A DNA stretch of 64,000 nt from Rosa chinensis (lineage: Eukaryota > Streptophyta > Magnoliopsida > Rosales > Rosaceae), in contig NC_037088.1 of the NCBI RefSeq assembly GCF_002994745.2, positions 56,208,397 through 56,272,396 on the forward strand, read 5' to 3'. The notes beneath the pieces are model-generated. The model saw only the letters and a program-made list of their open reading frames with translations. It had not been told where the DNA came from and did no database searches. The position numbers and the translations under genes were made by a program. Shown here piece by piece: positions 9,925 to 23,000 of the stretch (the first letter of the stretch is position 1; the number at the start of each line of letters is the position of its first letter).

Positions 9925-12082
9925 AACTCACGGGTACGGGTACCCGCGGGTAATTTTTTCTTTTGGGTATCTGTTAACGGGTATGGGTATGAGAATTACA
10001 AAATTCCTGTATAAAAATGGGTTGGATATGGGTATATCCGTGGGTACCCAAATACTCATATAAACCTCACACCCAAATATCCAAATCCAGATCACATCGG
10101 AGAAGATCACCCAAGGCTCATGGCGTCACACCGGTGGCCACGGATTCCTCTCGACCTCGCCGACATCTCTGAGTCTTTGTTTCTCAAAATGAGCTGAGGT
10201 GAGAGAGAACTGAGGATTCAAAGCTTTTGAGTTTTCAGGCCATTTTCTGGGTATTTTCCGGTGACGTTTGGTTGCAACTGAGGTAGAAAATTAATCTTCT
10301 TATCGAGCTCTACATGATTGTGTAATTGATTTTCAGAATTAGTTGGGTTTGCAAGAATTGGAATTTTTGGGTGATGAGGCTACTGCGGGTTAACAGTTGC
10401 AATGGTGATTTCAATATTGTTTGGTCAATTTCTTACCTGAATTGGTTATTTGATTATACTTGAATTGAAGAAACATAGAGAATCGAAGATAATGTGAAAT
10501 TGGATGGCCCTGGGTGTTATTTGATTTCCTACCTCACTGTACTTGATTGTTCTGGGTGGGATTGTGTATTGACCATTAAAATCGGTGGTTTGATTTAATG
10601 GTTGGGGGAAGAGACGGGCATCCATTTTCACTTTCATGGGTTGGCTGCTGAGAAAATGGTGGAGAAGTTTTTTTTTTTTTAGGGGAACATAATCAAGTAT
10701 CATTAAATAACGACGTCACTGCATTAAGCTTGAGAGTTTCAAGAAACCACTTAAAATACAAGTTCAAGCACAACACAGACTGTCAGAGCAGCCAAAGAAC
10801 TCATAACCAAAAAATTAAAAAACCTAAAGGAACGGCAGGGAAAAAAGGTGAGCAAAGCTCACTTATTCGAAAAAGAGAACAACAAAATAACCTACGCCTA
10901 CACAACCTTAGATCAAAGCTCTGTCTTGAAAACTTTTGACACCTAAGACCTCCATGGTGTGCATCGCAGCAACCAACACATAACCCGCTTCAAGCTAAGA
11001 TAGTATAGGACAAAGCCACTCCTCAACAACCCATCCCAAGCCCAAGCCAAAAGGAGAAGGAAAAGCAGGTGGGCTAGCCCAGCTAGGTTGCACTGCTGCA
11101 ACCCAGGCAGGCTGAGGCCTAAGGTCCAACACCCAGAGCCCAAACCCACCCACTCCATTCCACCCCGCATATCGGCCTAGCACCGGCCATCGAGAAATAG
11201 CCGTCCACCCATCACTCCAGGGGCCTGCCTCGCTCCTCCGCCATCGCCGTTCAAAAGAGAAACCTGACCCCGACCTGCCTTAGCAAGCAGATGCCGCCTC
11301 CCTTTTCCGACGCAACCTAATCCCCTCAACTACAAGCTCACCGCCGCAGAGAACCCGGAAGCCCTCCACAGACAGACGTCGCCTCGCTCAGATCCTAATC
11401 CTCAACACCTGGACGTCGCCTAGGTCGAAGCAACAATCCTTCGTCTCCGAATTGTGGATCAATTCCAGAAAACGATCAGAGAAGCCTCCGACCAGAAAAG
11501 CCTTCGATCGAAAAAACTCTCGCCGCACCCCACGATCGTCGCCGAGAACCAGCCCAGCGCTGCCGCCGTACCTCGTCACTCCCACGGTTGTCGCCTTGCC
11601 TGAGGGAAGAGCGCCGCCGCCACTCCATGAAACATAGGTTTCGCCAGTCGAGGTCGCTCCGCAAAACTCGGAGGCCTCCCCTCGTTACCTTTTATGGTGG
11701 AGAAGTTAGAAACTGCTTTGTTTGTTTTATGATGGGCAAAGTTTCATAATTCAAAACTAGTGATTGGTTTTCTCTAGTTTTAGGATATAACTCTATAGTT
11801 GCTGTTTTTAACTCCCTAAGTATTTGTAAAAAAAATCACAGCCTTTAATAGGCTAAAGGCCTTAAATTATAAAAAAATAATTATAATAAATAAATATAAA
11901 AATCTGCCCATATTAAAAACGGGTAAATGAGTGGGTATGAGTTTACCCGTTTAAAAATAAATTGGGTAAATATTCATACCTGTAAATTATTTGATAGTTA
12001 TTATTCGAGAACCATTATTTTATGGATATTACCCGACAGGTATTACAGGTAATATCCATTGGATATAAATACCAACTCTACC
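9925..12082. mobile_element. GGGTA-rich repeat, possible hAT-like element
   Basis: Both ends (about 9930-10050 and 11910-12070) are rich in GGGTA, GGGTATGGGTA and their complements, the subterminal pattern of some hAT MITEs. CTGCCGAG (about 9911-9918) and CCGCCGAG (about 12081-12088) could be a slightly diverged 8-bp duplication, but the terminal bases are not clearly inverted repeats. It contains the retroposed insert at 10670-11693. The rest (10080-10650) holds no recognisable gene. Confidence 0.4.
10670..11693 (-). mobile_element. Retroposed LINE-like insert with poly(A) and 14-bp TSD
   Basis: The 14-base sequence ATGGTGGAGAAGTT is exactly repeated at 10656-10669 and 11694-11707. Next to the left copy is a T run (10670-10680), that is, a minus-strand poly(A) tail. 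A long exact duplication plus a poly(A) tail is the mark of LINE-type target-primed integration. The body is GC-rich with short overlapping frames and no recognisable reverse transcriptase, so it is either an internally deleted LINE or another transcript copied by LINE machinery. Confidence 0.82.
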
Positions 12083-12735
12083 GCCGAGCCATACGTTTGA
12101 ATTCGTACGTTTCCTTCATAATGATATAAAGATGTGTGGGTCTCTTAGATCATGATGAAGTTGAATAGACTTGTCATCACCATTTCGGGTTCCGAAGGTT
12201 TTTGTTTTTGCTTCTAGTAAAGTACGTTCCTCTTTCATATGTATGCTTCAGGGTCGGTGAAAATTACAGCTAGCGGCTCTTTGGGATCTTCCTCAGCCAG
12301 CTAATATATTTTTACTAGGCCTTCCGGCATAAACCTTACAATGCATTTGATGAAGTCTGATTCAACATTTCGAAGAGAGGTTTACTACGAGAGTATAGTA
12401 GTTAGTCTATTGTCTGCATATAGTGTTTGAATGTTAGAACTAGGATTAGGATTAATTAATCATACGGGAAGCATGACCTTGGTTTTTTTGAGGTCATCTA
12501 TCTATCATTTGCATTTTATCCATATATAGTTTTTTCCGATTTCAACAATTTTGATTTTATTATTTTGTAATAATTTCATACATAAGTCCGGTTATTTTAA
12601 TCGTTAATTTAACTAATAAAATAATATACGAGAATACTCGAGCGTCTTCTACAACTTGATTTCATAATCTAGTCTAATATCTTTTATCAATTGATTAGGG
12701 ATTAAACTAGTAGAGATAGTACACATTTTTTTTTT

Positions 12736-14766
12736 GGAAAAATGCACCAACAATGTCTGGAGACTTTGAGGACTGTCAAAATGATACATGTACTTTCAAA
12801 CATAGCAATGTGATACCTGGACTTCTATTTTGTTGTCAATGTTGTACCCACGTAAAGTTTCCGTCACAGCTCCGTTAAATTTACCACATGTGAGGCACGT
12901 GAGGTACAAAATAAAGGTAAAAATACTGATTTGCCCATATAACTAACATTTTAAATATTTTTTTTTGGTAAAAATATTTTAAATAAAAAGGATCTATTTA
13001 CCTTTAATTCTTTTAATTAATTTTTTTTACCCCTCCACCTCTCGTCTTCTTCCTCTCCCCTCGATCAACAACCCTCTAAAAAGAGTGACTTCTCTCGCCA
13101 ATTCCTCCCCTAACAACACCTCAGTACTCCTCGATTTCAGGCACAAGGCCCCGACGCAGTTGACCTCGACGAAAGGATCGGCGTGCACTCCATTGACCTC
13201 CATCATCTGTCCTTCATTTTGGAGGACGAAATTGAAATTGGGATTGAGATTGGGATTTGGATTTGGATATGGATTGGGATTTGGATTTGGATTTGGATAT
13301 GGATTGGGTTCTCTGTAAACTTTGTTGGTACTCAAAGCGGGATTGCGGCTCCGACTACAGCCTGGGGTTCTGATCATAGTCACTGGCTTGGCTTTAGATT
13401 GGTCTAAAGTGGCGTGTTGGGCAACGGCGGGATTAAAGTAGGATTCCGAATAGAGTTCGAATTTGGGACCGAGTGATAGTTCTTGTTCATTGACCTTGGT
13501 TTGGATTGGATTGTCCGGATCTGAATTTAGGTAGGTGGGTGAGAGTGATTCAAGAGTCCTCCTGCTGGTCTCTCTCCCCTCTATTCTCCCTCAGCCACGT
13601 TCTGCACACAGAGAAGGGCACCAAAATCACCCTCTTGATTGTTGGTTCAATTTGAGATCAATGGCTGGAATGGATTTCTTCCAAATTGAAGCTCAATCCC
13701 ATCGTCAGTCTTTCTTATTTCGAAAGCTCAAATGGGTTTGCTGGGTTTAAGAAGATGAACATAAATGGGTTGAAGAACATGAACAATTGCTGGGATTTTT
13801 TTTTTGGGCATTTTTGTTGGGTTTAAGAGGATGAACATGAAGAATTGCGAGGTTCAAATACTTCATCTTGATTGTTGTCACTAAGGTAGGAGTGGTCGTG
13901 GAGGAGGAAATGTGGCTAAGCTAGATTTGGAGATGGAGTTTCGGGAGGAGACTCAGTGTCTCTTTTCAACTGGTTTTTCTGGTTGATCTGTTGGCAGAAG
14001 ATGTTCTCCGTTTCGGAGATGGTTTGAGATTTGGGTTTCTTCTCTTTGAATCTGGTTTGCTGTTGGTTGGGTGTTCGATCGGAACTATGATGGGTCTGCC
14101 TGGTTTAGGCCCTGTTGTCTTTCTTTGTTGGTGCGTTCTGAGATATCTCGATCTTCTTGGTCGTGTAGCTTGGTGTTCTCTCCATGGCCGCGATGCAGTC
14201 GATGTCACGGTGCTGTCCTCCTTGCTGAGATACTCCTTGGGCGGCTCTTGTGTTGTAGTTTGGGTTTGCTTTATGGTGCTTTGTTCTTTCTTGTTCCTGT
14301 TTGTTTGTTGTTCCAACCCAGTTTATGGGTTTTGTAACCTTTCTTCATTTTAATGTTAGTTGTTAGCTCTAATATATTCCTAAAGAATCCAAATCCAAAT
14401 TGAAGAAGATCATAATGAATAGGTTTCTTTGAATTTCATGGTCAGAGAAGTTTTGATTTATGGTCAGAGTGTATTGGATTGGGTAATAGAACAAAGAAAA
14501 AATTTATTCAACTTTTATTTTTAATGTAATAATTATTCAGTTTTTATTTTTAATTTTGAATTAATTCAAAAAAGAAGAAGAATTAATTCATTCAGAATTT
14601 AATGGAGAGAAAAAGTCGTTTTTGTCCTCACACCGTGACGGAAAGTTTGCACAGGTACAACATTGACAACAAAATAGAAGTCCAGGTATCACATTGATAC
14701 TTTTGAAAGTCCAGGTATCATTATGACAGTTCTCAGAGTCTCCAGACACTGTTGATGTATTTTTCC
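12736..14766. mobile_element. Long-TIR element, probably MULE-type (2.03 kb)
   Basis: The left end GGAAAAATGCACCAACA and right end TGTTGATGTATTTTTCC are inverted copies, and the arms stay similar for about 130 bases (for example GTGATACCTGGACTTC and TTTTGTTGTCAATG in both). Each end touches a poly-T run, so a 9-base T duplication (12727-12735 and 14767-14775) is possible but cannot be proven. Long TIRs suggest the Mutator superfamily. The interior has a GGATTTGGATTTGG minisatellite (about 13240-13310) and short frames; no transposase is visible. Confidence 0.75.
13238..13312. repeat. Hexamer-type minisatellite
   Basis: Repeated GGATTT, GGATAT and GGATTG units. Read in frame they give Gly-Phe-Gly or Trp-Ile repeats on plus and Asn-Pro repeats on minus, which explains the otherwise striking low-complexity frames here. 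Confidence 0.85.
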
Positions 14767-15029
14767 TTTTTTTTTTTTTTTTTTTTTTTTGAGAAAAAGA
14801 GAGAGATATTACACAGGGTGACTTGGGAATGAAACCAACTTCCAAACTCAAAAATAAAAAATTTGGCTTTTTAACTAAAGTAAGGATTGAAAAAGAAAGG
14901 ACATGTTGAACCAAAAAAGAAAGGACACATGTCACAATCGTGGTCGGCCACATCATTTCTAAGGAAGAGGTTTCAAGGGTAAAACAGATATTTTGAAGTT
15001 ACACTACTGAATCCTACATTCTGGGAAGG

Positions 15030-15980
15030 CTACTGCCGGTCAGCCGAGGAGTTCTTCACTTCTTCTGGTTCGCTCCTCAGGCGGGTCTATCTCGTCACTA
15101 TATTGGCAGGTTCTCCGTTTCGATTCTCTTTAATTTGCTGAAGTTTTCTACAGGATTGGTTTAAATTATTTTCCATTTTTATCCGGGTCATTTAGGCTCA
15201 GTGATTCTGGAGTGTTTATAATGATCGGTTCCTTTTAGCGCTTGGTCATTCATTATGTGGGGTTTTCTTTCTGAGAAAAAAATTTAATGTGGAGTGAGAG
15301 TTTGAGAGCTACGTTGGTCCTTTAGTTATAACTTTCTTAAGAAGGTACAGATAAATGAAACAGCTTTGGCTAGACTTTTTCCTGGAAAGCACATGCTGCA
15401 ACTAGGCTCTGTGATTATGGAGTGTTTATAATTTCATGTTCCTTTTCACGCTTGGTCATTCATTATGTGGGGTTTTTTTCGCAGAAAGAAAAATTTAATG
15501 TGGACGGAGAGTTGAGTTATGTTGGTTCTTTTAATTATAACTTAGTTAAGAATGTACGGCAAAATGAAACAGCTCTAGCTAGACTTGTCCTGGAGAGCAC
15601 ATGCTGCAAATAAGTTTGGATTGTCCCACATCGCTTGAGGAGGGACCGGATTGGCTGGATTACATACTCCTGAAATTAAGTTTCAATCTTTGTTTCTGTT
15701 TCTTAATATTAAATTTTCAATGTACCTATAAAACAAGAGAAGAAGCAATATACTCGTAAAGAAAATAGTGAAAATGAATATCGAAACTTGAAAGTGATTA
15801 AGATAACACAGACGAGAAATTAGGTTGTCTTGAAGCTTTGTTTTGTTGTCTGTGTGTGTTAGGTATTGATTGGAAGGGAGTGTTTTCCATAGAGCATGGA
15901 CCTAAATGAAATTTTAATGTCTGGTATTTAATTGATGGTCCAGGAGCATTTTGTGAAACATAGATATCGATTGGCAGCTA
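15030..15980 (+). pseudogene. Decayed 5' part of a pectate-lyase-like gene
   Basis: Bases 15033-15113 resemble exon 1 of the gene at 23429, ending CTCGTCACTATATTGGCAG before GT (TTCGTCACCACATTGGCAG in the intact gene), so the exon and its splice donor are paralogous. The intron start is also alike. At about 15941 TTGATGGTCCAGGAGCATTTTG corresponds to the start of exon 2 (ATGATGGTCCAGGCTCACTTCG), but homology fades after about 30 bases. No reading frame survives. This is the remnant of a duplicated pectate-lyase and KCS segment. Confidence 0.7.
15193..15612 (+). repeat. Internal 210-bp tandem duplication
   Basis: Within the old intron the unit starting AGGCTC(A/T)GTGATT and ending CACATGCTGCAA occurs at about 15193-15401 and 15402-15610, with shared GCTTGGTCATTCATTATG and about 80 percent identity by eye. 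Confidence 0.85.
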
Positions 15981-16016
15981 ATTATAAGCAGCTTGGTTGT
16001 TTCAAATTCAGCTTAA

Positions 16017-16330
16017 TTTTTTTTTTTTAATTTGTGGATATTAGCTCTAATACTGTTTCCATTAGAAGTATGCAGAAGAATTGAGTGGAAGAGAACTTTA
16101 ATTAACAGATTTATTCTCGAGTTTACTTCCACATGCCAAATGATTATTACAAGGTTTTAAATAGGCTCTCATATGCCCTCAACATATTAATTCATATAAC
16201 ACTCTAGGCTAGGATTCCTAACTCACATGACACTTAGTTTTCTTATTCTCACCACTCCTTACAATATTAAGTCGTAGCACAATATAATCTGTTACAAATT
16301 AAAAGCATTAACATTAATGCAACATGCAAT
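16017..16330 (-). repeat. LTR-like, poly(A)-ended flank of the KCS pseudogene
   Basis: The minus strand downstream of the KCS pseudogene reads GTGAGAATAAGAAAAC, an AGCCTATTTAAAACC TATA-like stretch, CTTCTAATGGAAACAG, TATTAGAGC and then a poly(A) (poly-T on plus, 16017-16028). The same order of motifs flanks the KCS copy in the pectate-lyase intron (23936-24280 and 25250-25540). TATTAGAGC resembles a degenerate initiator-tRNA primer site. Confidence 0.5.
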
Positions 16331-16379
16331 TTAGGAAAATATTAAAATTTAAGCAAATAACTTGGAATGAAGCCTAACA

Positions 16380-17750
16380 AAGCTTAGATAATCATCGTCG
16401 ATTTAACTATACTTCTCCATGATAGGATTAGCTATGTCCTCAGGAGGGTAATTGTTTATGGAGCTCTCTCTCAGACATTGACATCATCAAGGGGCCTTAG
16501 TACTTCCCAAACATTATTATTACATTTAAAACTGCTCCAAAGCCACACTCATTAGAATCCTATCACCCTCTTAAGCCTTTGTTTGGCTTCCATGTATCCC
16601 AAAGCATACCAAAAGCCAGCAGCTGATGTGTTACCAAATCTGTAAAGCGCCATTCTAGATGGCTCAAGATCATAGTCGCTTAATGATAAGCTCTTACCTA
16701 TCCCATTTATCCACCAGGGTGGAGACAGAAGTGTTGAATTCCAGCCTTTATATTCAAACCGACTCCAACTGCTTCTAGATTTTGGCATTTGGTACTGCTG
16801 TTTTTTTTTTCTGAAGCCTAGAAGCCACCAGGTATCGGATTATTTCTGTTAGTGGAAGCACTTTTGGCACTAAAACTTGGAGGTTCACTGTGAAAGCAAG
16901 AGCTGCTGCTTCTGTGACGTGTTTGGTAAGTCGAAAGCCTAGATGTCCACTTTCATCTTCAAGTTGTATGCAACATTCATAAGCCTTGTCACTTGGGCCA
17001 ATATGGGTTCTGACCAACCACTTCAATTTCAACATTGCTAGGTGCTGAAGGGATCTTCTATTTGTGAACAGCATCGAACACCCTCCTGCCCGAAACAAAC
17101 AGTTCGTGAGCATCATGGATTTTTCTTTCCCACAATACCTATTAGGAGCCATGGATTCAGTGCTGACAACAACAGCATATGAATTCTTGTATGACTTGAA
17201 CAAATTCTGCACAACATCAATGGCAACTAGACTTGCACTGCAGCCCATTCCAGAGAGCTAGGTTGAAGGTCTTGATGTCCTCCCTCATCTTGTAACGATT
17301 TAGTATTCTGGATGTAGAGAAGGTGCAGGGGAGAACATGCATGAAGACATTGACGACGAGAATGTCAATTTGTGATGGAGGGATCGAACTGTTCCTGGCA
17401 AAAAGCTTGTCAACTGTGGCAAAGATGATTTCATCCATTTCTGCGAGCGAGTCTTCTCGAGTTGGACATTCTTCTCGGCCTTGGACGATGTTTCTTGGGC
17501 AAGAAGTTTCTTCACCTAAGCCTGAATTGACAATAGTTTTCCAGAGAAACCTAGCCTGAACTCTTCCAATCCCAGATTCTTGTTCCGCAAGACGAGTTTG
17601 GCACAAGAATCACTGTTGAGCATCATGTCCTCTGTGGCCTTGTAGCACTCATAGGCCAGCAGATAACAGCACTGGTCTCTCCTTTGGAGAACTAAGTTAC
17701 AGAGGCAGGACAGGAGAAAGCAAACGAAAGCAGGAGTAGACACATTTCCA
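16380..17750 (-). pseudogene. 3-ketoacyl-CoA synthase pseudogene (copy C)
   Basis: A nearly full-length KCS is spread over four frames. The initial ATG frame (about 17750) soon stops, and LVLQRRDQCCYLLAYECYKA continues in another. A shift near 17560 leads to KTIVNSGLGEETSCPRN, another near 17250 to the Cys motif GMGCSAS and VVSTESMAPNRYCG, and one near 16785 to the C-terminal part with [20 protein letters not shown]. The CIHxGG block is deleted, and [10 protein letters not shown] shows Tyr in place of His. A further shift near 16560 breaks the last part. Closest by eye to copy A. It lies beside the pectate-lyase remnant. Confidence 0.93.
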
Positions 17751-17769
17751 TGAAGAGTTCCACGGCCCT

Positions 17770-18650
17770 AGCTAGCTCTGTGGGTGTGTACTTGTGTATA
17801 TGAGAGCAATAGAGAGTGGATGAGTTCTCCGGCTTTCTCTTAGAAATAGTAATGAACTATCATGCTTCAGTCATACTTGATCATAACAACTTGTTGATGT
17901 AATAATTTGGTTCGACAAATACTTTTGACTTTTCAACCCATTCCACGTGGTACGCGTTGAAATGTCAAAGAGTCCACGTAGGACTCTGACCTTTCAACGC
18001 ACTTAAACCTTTCATCAAGAAAGAAAAGATAACTCTAAGATGGAAATAATCATGACTAGCTAGTGAAATGCCTCACTTTGATACTCCAAGTCTTCAACCT
18101 TGGATCTCCACCTCTTAAGTACGGTCACCATGTAATTGACTCACCATCTTGGATGGCAAGGCAAAAACATATCATGACCTCACTACTAGAGAGGCATAAT
18201 CCCAAGCCTCAAACCTCAAGACCAAGAGTTCGGCCCCCAAGCTTAGAAGCCACAACCTTCAAGGCTAAGGCCTCGACTACCAGGATCACTCTTAGACAAA
18301 GTGATTGCAAAGGAGACATAGTTAGCGGAAATCAAGGGCCAACTCTTACCTATTAGGCCAGGTGTCACGCTCTGATGATAGGTATGGTCGGAGGGCATGG
18401 TCCAAAAGTGACGTGAGAGGAAGAGACCACATAGTTGTGACATCTGTCTCCAACTCTGTCAGATGGAGTGTCAGGAAGCAGAAATCATGGGGCTGACACC
18501 CTGATTTTCAGGAAGAACCCATGCCTTCCCTCAACATCTCAACTACTCCTTCTCCTATAAATATCAATCCTTCACAAGCAGAAAGGGGGACTTCAACTTT
18601 CTCATCTCTCCGAAAGCTATGCCAAAATGCATAGTCCTTTCCATAGAGCT
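17770..18650. other. Non-coding stretch, unresolved
   Basis: The upstream region of KCS copy C leads into a sequence of retroelement appearance without a clear frame or boundaries. A TATA-like CCTATAAATATC near 18553 could be an old LTR promoter. Nothing firmer is supported. Confidence 0.4.
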
Positions 18651-18654
18651 CCGC

Positions 18655-18900
18655 CAACTCGAGGTGGTGGAAGCCCAACACGAGGTGGAGGAAGCCCGAC
18701 GTGAAGCCATCAGTTCCACCCAAGAAAGGAGCTTGGAAGCCCAACATTAGGTGGAGGAAGCCCAACACCAGGTGAAGGAAGTCCGAGACGAGACTATCAG
18801 TTTCACCAAACAAGGTAGCTTGGAGGCCCAGGATCAGGTGAAGGAAGCCCGAGGCCATACCTTCAGTCACAAGAGGTGAACAACCAAGGCTAGGCACAGG
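18655..18900. repeat. Imperfect AGGTGGAGGAAGCCC minisatellite
   Basis: Units such as GAGGTGGAGGAAGCCCAACA recur with variations about eight times. The open frame over it simply follows the repeat. Probably part of a decayed retroelement. Confidence 0.7.
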
Positions 18901-19069
18901 ACTACCAGGGCATACCTTCAGTCACAGGTGGACGACCAGGGCTACTCACGTAGCCAAACTAATCGAAGGAAAAGATAGGCCCACTTGAAGAAAACAACCC
19001 CACCACTTTACACTTGGATTTCAACGGAACCTCCGTTGACTCATTGATGCCGAAATTGGCACCAACACA

Positions 19070-20089
19070 ACTTTACAATTAGCTAGCTTCTACATATATG
19101 TAATAGATCGATATACATTTTGATCAAGAAAACAAAGTAGTAGGTATTCATTAGAATAGATGTATAGGCTGTAAAGTGTAAACACATCCATAAGTAGGAA
19201 TTTCAACAATGAGTGAGAGACATAAATGCTTGGAGTTTCTCTCTCAAATATTGAGAGGGAGTGCCAGTCACCGATTCTTAAATGCAAAAACGAAACATAG
19301 AGATGTTATACCGAAGAACCGTGGAATCAAGACGTTTGCAGTTTTGCTTATGATCTAAGCCACATATATAGGATGCAACACATACAAGCTTAAAGTTCAA
19401 TTTTCTTTTCACTGTGATATAAGGCTAATTCCATTGTGTTAAATGAGATCTTAAATTTAAATATTTTTGTTCTAATATAAAAAAGGATAAAGAGATAGTC
19501 GAATGATTCTTTTCTAAAGATTTTGGTTTGGCAAACTGCATTGAGCCAGATTAGTATGTTGGATTCGATGAAATTTGAATTGGAGTACGTAGATCGACAG
19601 AGCACCAAGTTATGTTAGGTTTAAGTTTGAAGTTTAAAATGTTGTCAAAGAGAATTACCGTTATATCATGAGTTAGTTGGTAACTATTGTTCGATCACTT
19701 CAATTGTAGTTCTTAATTGGAAATCACTTTTCCATAGTGTAATATAAGTTTTTGCAACTATTCACTAATTCAAGTTTTGACTATAATAATTTATTTAATT
19801 TGGTAATACCAAATGTAGCTATAGTCTTAGTCATATCTTAATCAAAGTAAATTTTTTGCGAAAAGCAAATAAAATCATCCCCGTACAATCAAACCACTTT
19901 ATCCAACAGACTCGCCAAAACTCTACGACCCTATAAGAAGTTGCATCATTTCAGATTATCCATAAACATCAACCCTATCAAAGTGAGCAATAGTGCTATG
20001 TCGACTAAGCCAAGTCAGGAGTCAGATTCTCCTCCGATGAAACCGAGAAAAGACACATGTCACTACACTAGTTACCACGTCATTTGTAA
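19070..20089. other. Intergenic DNA without supported features
   Basis: AT-rich, many stops in all frames, no inverted repeat or RNA gene recognised. Confidence 0.5.
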
Positions 20090-20097
20090 ACCCAGCT

Positions 20098-23000
20098 TAG
20101 GGGTCATCATGGGCCGGGCTAGGGCCGGCCCTACCCTAAATTTTAGAGCTTAGGGTCGGGTCGGGCCGGGCCTAGTCAAAGTCAACAAAATTTAGGGCCG
20201 GGTAGGGTCGGGCCAGGGCTTAAATATGCTAACCCTTACCCGCCCGAAAAGCCCGATCCGTTAGGGCCGAAAGGGCCGGCCCTCAAATAGGGCGAAATAG
20301 GGCTGAAATGGGCCAAAAAGGGCCTTATTTTGTTTAACAAAAAAAAAACACTATTTTTTTCTTCTCAAAATATGGCTTAATGGTATATATTGGTGATAAA
20401 AGACTCATTGTTTTTTATTGAACATATTTTACATTAATATAATACTTGTAACTTATAACATTTATTAATATTACTTAAGGTGGTTATATTCAATTAACTA
20501 TCTATATAAATCTCCCAATATTAATTGTTGTCTAACAAAGAAAACATAAATTAAAGAAAACAAAACTTATGAAATCAATTACAAAGAAAGAGATAAATTG
20601 CATATTATAGAAAAAAGAGAAACGTAATTAAAAAATAGAAAAAAGAATATGGCTTATTCAGGCGGGCCAAAAATTTCGAAATGGAAATTGATTAATCTGA
20701 CAATGCTCATGGAGGGTAACAAGCCTAATAAACTAGTTATACTACACAAGGCATATAAGGATTATGTGCGATCCAAAAATTTTGAAATGAAAATCGACCA
20801 ATCTGAAAATTCTTATATGTTTATACAATAGTGATAGGTATTGTGTAAAGAAATTAGGCCGATCCGCCGTGAATAAGGCGTCCAAAGTAGAGGTCAACGC
20901 TTTGCACAAGCAAACTTCCCTAAGGAGAGAGGCACCATGCGCGGACAAACGTTGCGGAATTTTGACATCCGTAAGTAGACCCCCTACCCATGAGAGTGTG
21001 GGAGCTGAAAGATAAAAAAAAATGAATTGCCAAGGACCGATTAAGAGCATATTTGTTTTATGTTCTATTTAGGGTATTGAGTTGACCGGGTAGATCGAGG
21101 TCCAACCGAAGGCGGAAATTGCTGAAATTTCTACCACTAACATATATTCATATGAAAACAACATCCAACGGTTCATTTTAAAAAATTCCATTTCGTCCCC
21201 CATTTTGCTCATGGAGGGTAACAAGCCTAATAAACTAGTTATACTACATTACAAGGCATATAAGGATTATGTGCGATCCAAAATTTTTGAAATGAAAATC
21301 GACCAATCTGAAAATTATTATATGTTTATACAATAGTGATAGGTATTGTGTAAAGAAATTAGGCCGATCCGCCGTGAATAAGGCACCTAATGGAGCGGTC
21401 AACGCTTTGCACAAGCAAACTTCCCTAAGGGGAGCGGCCCCATGCGCGGACAAACGTTGCGGAATTTTGACATCCATAAGTAGACCCCCTACCCATGAGA
21501 GTGTGAGAGCTGAAAGATCGAAAAAAGTGAATTGCCAAGGACCGGTTAAGAGCATATTTGTTTTATGTTCTGTTAAGGGTATTGAGTTGACCGGGTAGAT
21601 CGAGATCCAACCGAATGCGGAAATTGTTGAAATTTCTACCACTAACATATATTCATATGAAAACAACATCCAGCGGTTCATTTTAAAAAATTCCATTTCG
21701 TCCCCCATTTTGCTCATGGAGGGTAACAAGCCTAATAAACTAGTTATACTACATTACAAGACATATAAGGATTATGTGCGATCCAAAAATTTTGAAATGA
21801 AAATCGACCAATCTGAAAATTCTTATATGTTTATACAATAGTGATAGGTATTGTGTAAAGAAATTAGGCCGATCAGCCGTGAATAAGGCGTCCAAAGTAG
21901 CGGTCAACGCTTTGCACAAGCAAACTTCTCTAAGGGGAGCGGCACCATGTGCAGACAAACGTTGTGGAATTTTGACATCCATAAGTAAACCCCCTACCCA
22001 TGAGAGTGTGGGAGCTGAAAGATCGAAAAAAGTGAATTGCCAAGGACCGGTTAAGAGCATATTTGTTTTATGTTATATTTAGGGTATTGAGTTGACCGGG
22101 TAGATCGAGGTCCAACCGAATGCGGAAATTGTTGAAATTTCTACCACTAACATATATTCATATGAAAACAACATCCAGCGGTTCATTTTAAAAAATTCCA
22201 TTTCGTCCCTCACTTTGCTCATGGAGGGTAACAAGTCTAATAAACTAGTTATACTACATTACAAGACATATAAGGATCATGTGCGATCCAAAAATTTTGA
22301 AATGAAAATCGATCAATCTGAAAATTATTATATGTTTATACAATAGTGATAGGTATTGTGTAAAGAAATTAGGCCGATCCGCCGTGAATAAGGCACCTAA
22401 TGGAGCGGTCAACGCTTTGCACAAGCAAACTTCCCTAAGGGGAGCGGCACCATGCGCGGACAAACGTTGCGGAATTTTGACATCCATAAGTAGACCCCCT
22501 ACCCATGAGAGTGTGGGAGCTGAAAGATCGAAAAAAGTGAATTGCCAAGGACTGGTTAAGAACATATTTGTTTTATGTTCTATTTAGGTTATTGAGTTGA
22601 CTGGGTAGATCGAGGTCCAGCCGAATGCGGAAATTGTTAAAATTTCTACCACTAACATATATTCATATGCAAACAATATCCAACGGTTCATTTAAAAAAA
22701 TTCCATTTCGTCCCTTATTTTGCTCATTAAGAAGTTAACATTACATTGGTAAAAAGGTTTCAACTCGACCAATTGATTATTTTTAGTTATGTTGATTACT
22801 TGATTTATTTCAAAATTGGTATTACATGAATATATTGTCCAATTTGAAATAATAGCTTTGTAATTATTACAGTTAATTAGTTAACAGTAATTATTGGTAA
22901 ATATTAAAATACCCATAAGATTATATTAAAACGGCGGCGTTTTTGCCGAATTAACGGTTAATTCTTTAAAAAAAATTATTTTTTTCTTCTCAAAATGTGG

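Noticed and set aside
13027..13407. Asn-Pro rich and Gly-Phe rich frames resembling repeat proteins.
   Set aside because: They are translations of a GGATTT/GGATAT minisatellite inside a transposon.
13991..14353. A 120-codon plus frame with hydrophobic stretches.
   Set aside because: Lies inside the long-TIR element, overlaps equally long frames on both strands and shows no recognisable domain.
15620..15630. GTCCCACATCG matches the upstream sequence element of plant snRNA genes.
   Set aside because: No TATA box at the required spacing and no snRNA sequence follows; the same words are frequent in retroelement ends.
21244..22565. Repeated 100-160 codon frames on the minus strand (LTGPWQFTFFDLSA...) and a matching plus frame.
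   Set aside because: They are copies of one 505-bp tandem repeat and no protein family is recognised; openness in all copies reflects recent duplication.
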